Of a DNA stretch of 64,000 bases, positions 59,084-64,000 are shown piece after piece. Origin of the DNA: Pseudolysinimonas_A sp039912695 (GTDB taxonomy: Bacteria; Actinomycetota; Actinomycetes; Actinomycetales; Microbacteriaceae). A program made the position numbers and the translations under genes. Under the pieces are notes generated by a model. The model did not search any database, had not been told where the DNA came from, and saw nothing but the letters and a program-made list of their open reading frames with translations. Position 1 is the stretch's first letter. Every line of letters starts with the position of its first letter. The DNA is taken from positions 1 to 64,000 of the forward strand of contig NZ_JBDSPJ010000024.1 in the NCBI RefSeq assembly GCF_039912695.1. Direction: 5' to 3'.

Positions 59084-59536
59084 GTGGCCGACGACATCCG
59101 AATCTCCGACGATCCCGCCGAGCTGGATCGCGACCGCATCTACCGCTGGATTGGCGAGCAGTCGTACTGGGCGAAAGGCCGAGCCCGTGAGCGGCAGGAG
59201 GCCGCGATTGACGGGTCGTGGAATTTCGGCGCGTACGACTCCACGACCGGCGAACAGCTCGGTTTCGCGCGACTCGTCACCGACCGGGCGACTTTCGCGT
59301 GGCTGTGCGACGTCTTCGTCGACGAGGGCGCTCGCGGTCGAAGGGTTGGCAAGTCACTCATGGCGGCGATCGCCGCTGCACTCGATGAACTCGGGATGCC
59401 GCGCACGATGCTCGCGACGGCCGACGCCCACGGTCTCTATGCGCAGTACGGCTTCGAGCCGCTCGCGGAGCCGGAGCGCCTGATGGCTCGCATCCCGAAC
59501 TCTAGCGTCAGCTCGGCACGTCCATCCATGGGTTGA
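59084..59536 (+). CDS. GNAT family N-acetyltransferase
   Basis: A 150-residue GNAT protein. IRISDDPAELDRDRIYRWIG is typical of a small bacterial subgroup, with WLCDVFVDEGARGRRVGKSL as the acetyl-CoA site and HGLYAQYGFEPLAEPERLMA as the closing motif. The start is GTG 59084 or TTG 59072, and neither has a good ribosome site. The 3' end overlaps the convergent secreted-protein gene by 29 bases. Confidence 0.82.
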   Translation: MADDIRISDDPAELDRDRIYRWIGEQSYWAKGRARERQEAAIDGSWNFGAYDSTTGEQLGFARLVTDRATFAWLCDVFVDEGARGRRVGKSLMAAIAAALDELGMPRTMLATADAHGLYAQYGFEPLAEPERLMARIPNSSVSSARPSMG

Positions 59537-60065
59537 GGCGCTCGACATTCGCGAGGACAAACTGCATCGAGGCACCGAGGCTGCCGAAGTTGCGGTCGTC
59601 GATCGCGATGAAGAACATGTTGCCGGTGTAGTGGTGCTCGACGCGCGGGGCCGGGTGCGGCACGACCGCGAAGTCGGCGGGGCCTCCACCCAACCCCATC
59701 AACGGGATGCCGTTGGAGGCGTACCAGGCGCGGATCTCGCGCTGCTCGAAGATGTTGATCCAGGCAACGCTCACCGTGATCGACCGTCGGCCCTTCGCGT
59801 CGGTCCATGTGCAATTGCGGTGTACGTCGCCGTTGATGATCCCGGCCTGACGGGGGTTGCTCGCTCCCGTAGTGAGGGTGTCGGAGGTCAGCACCATTCC
59901 TGCAGGGAAGAGGCTGCTCCACTGTTTGGCCGTGTACATCTGAGCACAGGTCGGAATGACGATGGTCGGGAATGCCTGCGCAGGGGCGGCGGGGGTGAGG
60001 GCGACGGGCGCGAGAAGCGCAGCGACCAAAGCGAGAGAGCTGACAGCGATGCGAGAGGGTTTCAT
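59508..60065 (-). CDS. Secreted protein of unknown function
   Basis: A 185-residue protein with a signal peptide (SSLALVAALLAPVALTPAAP, cleavage after AQA). The mature part has two Cys (IPTCAQMY and RNCTWTD) that may pair. CTWTDAKGRRSITVSVAWI resembles a segment of small actinobacterial secreted proteins related to the DUF3558 type. GAAGAG precedes the ATG. It overlaps the acetyltransferase gene at its 3' end. Confidence 0.72.
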   Translation of the reverse strand: MKPSRIAVSSLALVAALLAPVALTPAAPAQAFPTIVIPTCAQMYTAKQWSSLFPAGMVLTSDTLTTGASNPRQAGIINGDVHRNCTWTDAKGRRSITVSVAWINIFEQREIRAWYASNGIPLMGLGGGPADFAVVPHPAPRVEHHYTGNMFFIAIDDRNFGSLGASMQFVLANVERLNPWMDVPS

Positions 60066-60136
60066 GTCTCTTCGACGTAGAAGCTGGGGTGCGGGGTTGA
60101 CTCGGTGCGAAGCCCGCGCCGAGTTCGAGGTCGTTT

Positions 60137-60356
60137 CTCACCCCATCCGCTCGCGGAACCCCTGCTGGTTGACCCGATTCCCGCACCGCACGGAGCAGAA
60201 CCGTTTCGACCCGTTTCGCGACTGGTCGAGCAGCAGACCGGTGCAGTCGTCGGCGGCGCACACCCGCATCCGCCCGGTTTCGTGAAGTCGCACCACCTCG
60301 GCCAACGCGAGCGCACCCTCACCCCGGATGCGGTCGGCGAACGGCGCTGTAGACAT
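60137..60356 (-). pseudogene. Duplicate 3' end of the CGNR zinc-finger gene
   Basis: Bases 60137-60348 match 61644-61855 over 212 positions with three differences. The fragment encodes the whole CGNR zinc finger with all four Cys (VCAADDC and FCSVRCGNR). One of the three differences changes an amino acid (Ala for Ser). An ATG at 60356 would allow a 72-residue stand-alone finger, so it might still be expressed. Confidence 0.85.
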
Positions 60357-60483
60357 ACATTCGAATATCTCGAACCGCTAGCGCACCGCGAAGGTGGCCC
60401 GCGGGTGGTACGTCGCGAACATGATTGCGATAGTCGACGGCGCATTGCTAGTGGTTTTCGTTTTTTTCGAATAGAGTTGATTT
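60357..60483. promoter_or_regulatory. Promoter region of the HTH/PIN module
   Basis: TTCGAATA occurs at 60360-60367 and again at 60466-60473. The second copy overlaps TAGAGT (60472-60477), which stands exactly 6 bases before the GTG of the antitoxin gene. Antitoxin binding to TTCGAATA would cover this -10 box. Confidence 0.5.
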
Positions 60484-61053
60484 GTGACCCCGACCACTGA
60501 TACTCCGAGAAAAGCCACGACCTACCTACCTGACAACGACTCGCGTGAAGACATCGTTGACTTCGCGCGTACCCTCCGACAGATCGAGGAATATCTCCTT
60601 CGCGAAACAGGCACGTTTGCCGAACTCGTCGCGCCGGACGGCGAACGTCGAGCGATCCCGACTGAGGTCTTCCGTGCTCTTGAACAGGTCGCAAACGCTC
60701 TGGCGAGTGGAAAGGGCGTCACAGTCGCGCCCTACAGCTTGCTTCTGACCACGCAAGAGGCCGCCGACTTCCTCGGGATTTCACGTCCGACACTTGTGAA
60801 GCTCCTCGATGGGGGCGAGATGGATTTCGAGAAGCGAAATCGGCACCGGAAGGTGACCCTGCGTGCGCTTGTCGAGTACCAGGAGCGGTCGCGCCACGAG
60901 CGTAGGACTGCCATGGAGGAATTTACGAGCGGCAGTCAGGCTCTCAAGACCTTCTACGCGCCGGAAGCAACCAGTTCGGATCGGCCCGACGAAGCAAGCA
61001 GCACAAACGGCGTGGCGGGGGACTCGCCGACGAAGAGGCACAGAAAGGTGTAG
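60484..61053 (+). CDS. HTH antitoxin (excisionase-type DNA-binding domain)
   Basis: A 189-residue protein. Residues 88-127 (LLTTQEAADFLGISRPTLVK and the following GEMDFEKRNRHRKV) form a MerR/excisionase-type HTH of the kind that accompanies PIN toxins. The N-terminal 80 residues are helical, and the C-terminal 40 residues are polar, disordered and likely to bind the toxin. The next gene starts 6 bases downstream. The module sits between two copies of the CGNR 3' end. Confidence 0.82.
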   Translation: MTPTTDTPRKATTYLPDNDSREDIVDFARTLRQIEEYLLRETGTFAELVAPDGERRAIPTEVFRALEQVANALASGKGVTVAPYSLLLTTQEAADFLGISRPTLVKLLDGGEMDFEKRNRHRKVTLRALVEYQERSRHERRTAMEEFTSGSQALKTFYAPEATSSDRPDEASSTNGVAGDSPTKRHRKV

Positions 61054-61059
61054 TCCCCC

Positions 61060-61608
61060 TTGGCGTTTCCTGCATTCCTCGATACCTGCACGATCTTCGG
61101 ATCTGTAATCAACGACCTCATCCTCTGGCTCGCAGAGGGTGGGGCGTTTAGGCCTCTCTGGTCAGAGGGTGTGATGAAGGAACTACAGGAGAACCTGGTT
61201 GAGAAGGGCGTTGACTCGGATCTCGCCGAGAAGCGCGTCCAGCAGATGCGCACCTTTTTCCCGGATGCGATGGTCGACGGCTACGAAGAATTGATCGATC
61301 GCATGACGTGCCACTCGAAGGACCGACATGTCCTCGCGGCGGCGGTCCGCGCGAACGCTGAGGTCCTGGTCACGTTCAATCTGAAGGACTTTCCTGACGA
61401 GTGCGTCGAGAGCTATGAGATCGAAGTCGTGCACCCGGACGACTTCCTTCTTGACCAGCTCGACCTCTACCCGAGTCTGGTCGTGCGCACGTTGCGACGT
61501 CTCGTCGAGCTTTATCAGAATCCTTCGATCACGATGGAAGATCTGCTGGAAATGCTCATCCGATCGGGAGTCCCGAACTTCGTAGACGAAGTTCGCAGAC
61601 ACCTCTGA
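61060..61608 (+). CDS. PIN domain ribonuclease toxin
   Basis: A 182-residue PIN-domain protein. The acidic metal-binding residues are D8 (FLDTCTIFGS), E41 (VMKELQEN), D88 (SKDRHVLAAA) and D110 (FNLKDFPDE), in the order seen in VapC-like toxins. Such toxins cleave RNA until bound by their antitoxin. The TTG start lies 6 bases behind the antitoxin stop. The C-terminal 60 residues form an extra helical region beyond the PIN core. Confidence 0.87.
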   Translation: MAFPAFLDTCTIFGSVINDLILWLAEGGAFRPLWSEGVMKELQENLVEKGVDSDLAEKRVQQMRTFFPDAMVDGYEELIDRMTCHSKDRHVLAAAVRANAEVLVTFNLKDFPDECVESYEIEVVHPDDFLLDQLDLYPSLVVRTLRRLVELYQNPSITMEDLLEMLIRSGVPNFVDEVRRHL

Positions 61609-61644
61609 GCGGCCGGTCAGAGGAAGTCGAACAGGTCTGTGACC

Positions 61645-62190
61645 TCACCCCATCCGCTCGCGGAACCCCTGCTGGTTGACCCGATTCCCGCACCGCACGG
61701 AGCAGAACCGTTTCGACCCGTTTCGCGACTGGTCGAGCAGCAGACCGGTGCAGTCGTCGGCGGAGCACACCCGCATCCGCCCGGTTTCGTGAAGCCGCAC
61801 CACCTCGGCCAGCGCGAGCGCACCCTCACCCCGGATGCGGTCGGCGAACGGCGCTTCGGATGCTGTCGCGTGCAGGTGCCAGTCGAACTTGTCGTGTCGG
61901 ATCAGCACCGGCACGGCGTGTACTTCGCGCAGCCAGCGGTTGATTTCATCCACCATGTCGTCGCGGTCGAGTGACCAGATGGTGCGAATCTCGTCCCGCG
62001 TGCGCACCACCGAGGCGAGTTCGGCAGCGTCTTCGTCGAAGCGTCCCGTGTAGCCGTGCTGCTCTCGCAGGTCGAATACCTCGGCCTGGGTTGAGAGTTC
62101 ATCCAGACCGGTTCGGGATGCCGTCGGGTGCGTGTTGGCGAGGTCGACCAGGAAGGCGACCGTGTCCTCGGTGTCAGGAGTGAAATGCAA
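61645..62190 (-). CDS. CGNR zinc finger (ABATE domain) protein
   Basis: A 181-residue regulator-like protein. The N-terminal ABATE part opens with DLANTHPTASRTGLDELSTQ. The C-terminal zinc finger reads CSADDC, then FCSVRCGNR, with the CGNR signature near the end. Such proteins are thought to bind DNA as stress-linked regulators. TTG 62190 is the likely start, with AAGGTAAGGG upstream. It is divergent from the EamA gene, a common partner. Its 3' end is duplicated at 60137. Confidence 0.88.
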   Translation of the reverse strand: MHFTPDTEDTVAFLVDLANTHPTASRTGLDELSTQAEVFDLREQHGYTGRFDEDAAELASVVRTRDEIRTIWSLDRDDMVDEINRWLREVHAVPVLIRHDKFDWHLHATASEAPFADRIRGEGALALAEVVRLHETGRMRVCSADDCTGLLLDQSRNGSKRFCSVRCGNRVNQQGFRERMG

Positions 62191-62274
62191 GTTGAACCCT
62201 TACCTTTCGGGAGAGTACCGTCACGATCGTACCCGCGTTTCACTCCTGACAGCCGCCCATCGAAAGACACCGCT

Positions 62275-63222
62275 GTGAACACCTCCCGATCCGGCATCGG
62301 CTACGGCCTCCTCGCCTCGCTGACCTTCGGCGCGACCGGAGCCCTCGTGAAGCCGCTTCTCGAGAACGGCTGGAGTCCTGCGGCGGCGGTGACCTTCCGC
62401 GCCGCGCTCGCCGGACTGGTGCTGGTTCCCTTCGCGGTCGTCGCGCTGCGCGGCCACTGGTCGAGTTTGTGGAGGGCGCGCTGGCGCATCCTCGGCATGG
62501 CGTTGATTGGCGTCGCCGGCACCCAGCTGGTTTTCTTCGCGGCGATTCAGCGCATCCCCGTGTCGTCGGGGCTCCTGATCGAGTACCTTGCCCCGCTGCT
62601 GCTCGTCGTCTGGGTTGCCGCCACGACGAAACGGATGCCGCGTCCCGTCGTCTTCATCGGCTCGGTGATCGCGATCGTCGGTCTCGTGCTGATCATCGGA
62701 CCAGTCGGGGGCGGCGACCTGCTCGGCTTCGTTTTCGCCGGTCTGGCCGCGGTGGGCTGCGCGATCTACTACCTGATTGCCGCCCGACCCGCCGATGGCC
62801 TGCCGCCGGTCGCCTTCGCGTCGGCCGGCCTGCTGCTCGGGTCGCTCTCGCTTGCGATCGTCGGTGTCACCGGTCTGGTGCCGTTCACCATGAACTTCGG
62901 CGAGGTTGCTGCGCTCGGCGGGGTCGTCCCGTGGTTTGCGCCGCTGCTGGTGCTCGCGGCGACGACCGCGATCGGCTACTCCACCGGCATCCACGCGTCT
63001 CAGTTGCTGGGGTCGCGGCTGATGTCGTTCATCGGGATGCTGGAGGTCGTGTTCGCGTCGTTCTACGCCTGGCTGCTGCTCGGCGAGACGCTCGGCGTCG
63101 TGCAATTGCTCGGGGGAGTTCTCATCCTCGCCGGCATCGCGTTCGTACGCGCCGAGAAACAGGTCGACGCTCCGCTCGAAGCACTGCCCGTCGAAGGCGA
63201 ACCGGTGCCCGCGCGTACCTAA
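62275..63222 (+). CDS. EamA family (DMT superfamily) transporter
   Basis: A 315-residue transporter with ten hydrophobic helices in two EamA halves (from YGLLASLTFGATGALVKPLL to LLGGVLILAGIAFVRAEKQV). It probably exports amino acids or other metabolites. GTG 62275 gives the first helix at once. The divergent CGNR protein may regulate it. The stop codon is part of the inverted repeat that follows. Confidence 0.9.
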   Translation: MNTSRSGIGYGLLASLTFGATGALVKPLLENGWSPAAAVTFRAALAGLVLVPFAVVALRGHWSSLWRARWRILGMALIGVAGTQLVFFAAIQRIPVSSGLLIEYLAPLLLVVWVAATTKRMPRPVVFIGSVIAIVGLVLIIGPVGGGDLLGFVFAGLAAVGCAIYYLIAARPADGLPPVAFASAGLLLGSLSLAIVGVTGLVPFTMNFGEVAALGGVVPWFAPLLVLAATTAIGYSTGIHASQLLGSRLMSFIGMLEVVFASFYAWLLLGETLGVVQLLGGVLILAGIAFVRAEKQVDAPLEALPVEGEPVPART

Positions 63223-63287
63223 CTCTCACCACAGCGGGCACTTGAGCGCTCTACGTCGACAACGGAGCGCCTGCGTGAGAGTTAGGT
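63217..63287. terminator. Palindromic element behind the EamA gene
   Basis: A perfect 13-bp inverted repeat (63217-63229 with 63275-63287) encloses a second repeat, GCGCTC/GAGCGC, around TACGTCGACAACG. The left arm contains the EamA stop. It may act as terminator. The two-level structure resembles a dispersed palindrome more than a simple terminator. Confidence 0.6.
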
Positions 63288-63342
63288 TGCGGAACGTCGC
63301 GTCAACCCGCGAGCCGACAGCGCGGCGCACTAATCTGACGAG

Positions 63343-63729
63343 GTGCCACGCAGACTGATCAGTTCCGGTTCCACATTCGAGCAGCAGATCGGCTATTCGA
63401 GGGCGGTGGTCTCGGGCGATTGGGTTTTCGTGTCGGGAACAACCGGTTTCGACTACTCCACGATGACGATCTCGGAGGACGTCGAGGCCCAGACCCGGCA
63501 GGCTCTCAAGAACATCGGCGCCGCGCTCGCCGAGGCGGGGGCATCCTTCGCCGACGTCGTGCGGGTGCACTACCTGCTGCCCAATGGCGACGACTTCGAG
63601 AAGACCTGGCCTGCACTTCAGGAGGTTTTCAGCGAGGTCCGTCCGGCGGCGACGATGTTCGTCGCCGGCCTGTCTGGCCCCGAGATGAAGATCGAAATCG
63701 AAGTCACGGCGCACGTCGGCCAGGCGTGA
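63343..63729 (+). CDS. RidA/YjgF family protein
   Basis: A 128-residue protein with RidA-type segments: YSRAVVSGDWVFVSGTTGFD, QTRQALKNIGAALAEAGASF and RVHYLLPNGDDF. The Arg that binds the substrate carboxylate in active deaminases aligns near VRPAATMFV. It may remove reactive enamine/imine intermediates. TAATCT lies 6 bases before the GTG. The stop overlaps the exonuclease start (GTGA). Confidence 0.88.
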   Translation: MPRRLISSGSTFEQQIGYSRAVVSGDWVFVSGTTGFDYSTMTISEDVEAQTRQALKNIGAALAEAGASFADVVRVHYLLPNGDDFEKTWPALQEVFSEVRPAATMFVAGLSGPEMKIEIEVTAHVGQA

Positions 63730-64000
63730 CCGTGACAGTTCGTCCGGAGCGGTGGATCTCGGTCGACGTCGAGACTGCGGGTCCGACGCCCGGCCGGTAC
63801 TCGATGTTGTCGATCGGTGCCTGCCTGGTCGATGATCCGCAGCGCGGGTTCTACCTCGAGCTCAAACCCGATCGTGACGAGGTCATCGACTCCGCGCTCG
63901 CCGTGAGCGGGCTGAGTATGGAGACCCTCGCGAAGGAGGGCGTCGAGGCCGGTGAAGCGATGAAGCAGTTCGCCCAGTGGGTTCGGGATGCCGTCCCGCC
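63726..64000 (+). CDS. DEDDh-type 3'-5' exonuclease, 3' end missing
   Basis: Ninety-one codons are visible before the right edge of the window. The N-terminal motif ISVDVETAGPTPGRYSMLSI contains the D-x-E (exo I) pair of the exonuclease RNase T/DnaQ superfamily. The GTG at 63726 overlaps the RidA stop by 4 bases. GTG 63732 is also possible. Such proteins trim DNA or RNA 3' ends. Confidence 0.82.
   Translation, partial: MTVTVRPERWISVDVETAGPTPGRYSMLSIGACLVDDPQRGFYLELKPDRDEVIDSALAVSGLSMETLAKEGVEAGEAMKQFAQWVRDAVP

Noticed and set aside
1..64000. CRISPR arrays, insertion sequences, integrase, rRNA genes
   Set aside because: I found no array of regularly spaced repeats, no transposase or recombinase motifs and no rRNA sequence in the window.

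Overview
The window is high-GC actinobacterial DNA, most likely from a member of the Microbacteriaceae. The gene content fits: a UPF0182 membrane protein next to a Lon-like PDZ protease and a DUF2342-type metallopeptidase, a DUF3039 zinc protein, paired dynamin-like GTPases, and tadABC. Many genes start with GTG or TTG. More than twenty starts sit 6-7 bases after a TANNNT- or CANNNT-like box, the pattern expected for leaderless transcripts.

Layout. 1-3.4 kb: a truncated amidase, a lipoprotein, a class V aminotransferase and an acetyltransferase. 3.5-10.9 kb: a lyxose-isomerase-like cupin, a pseudokinase, nudC, a UvrD-family helicase, a small toxin-antitoxin pair, a TOMM cyclodehydratase-like protein and a DUF2342 metallopeptidase. 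10.9-17.3 kb: Lon-like protease, UPF0182 protein, initiator tRNA-Met, then MarR/fasciclin and FMN reductase/HxlR pairs. 17.4-30 kb: small membrane proteins, AraC plus aldehyde dehydrogenase, TetR regulators, a nitrilase-type hydrolase, secreted proteins, an HtrA-like protease, an EcsC-like protein, a two-gene ABC exporter and DUF3039. 30-38 kb: a nuclease-like gene between inverted repeats, then pncB, murI-rph-rdgB, a tautomerase, a CDF/NRAMP metal-transport pair and DedA. 38.3-42.7 kb: a compact five-gene export operon beginning with a small secreted peptide, next to tRNA-Leu. 42.7-49.8 kb: PHP protein, lipoprotein, TetR/MMPL exporter, acetyltransferase and fatty-acid desaturase. 49.8-56.3 kb: the GTPase pair and tadABC. 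56.3-62.2 kb: an accessory-gene hot spot ending in an HTH/PIN toxin-antitoxin module and a CGNR zinc-finger gene. 62.3-64 kb: EamA transporter, RidA-like protein and the start of an exonuclease.

The most striking signal is a repeated architecture. Small accessory units (one to two genes) sit directly behind a resident gene, and the 3' end or terminator of that gene is present twice, once on each side of the unit. I see this at five places: the helicase (40 bp, identical), tRNA-fMet (terminator hairpin), the PHP gene (about 66 bp, diverged), tadC (90 bp, silent differences only) and the CGNR gene (212 bp, three differences). A further 70-bp junction at 57.8 kb joins a CGNR fragment to a tadC fragment. 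No transposase or integrase is visible. The duplications differ in length, which argues against ordinary target-site duplication and suits repeated single-crossover capture of cassettes that carry a gene 3' end.

Two other signals stand out. One is a pair of long hairpins (4100-4182 and 9404-9484) with unrelated stems but nearly identical 31-base loops, each directly behind a minus-strand gene. The other is the 38.7-42.4 kb operon (secreted Cys-containing peptide, lipoprotein, HlyD-like adaptor with a peptidoglycan-binding domain, ABC ATPase, FtsX-like permease). It looks like a dedicated peptide export or bacteriocin-type system, and a paralogue of its lipoprotein lies on the other side of tRNA-Leu.
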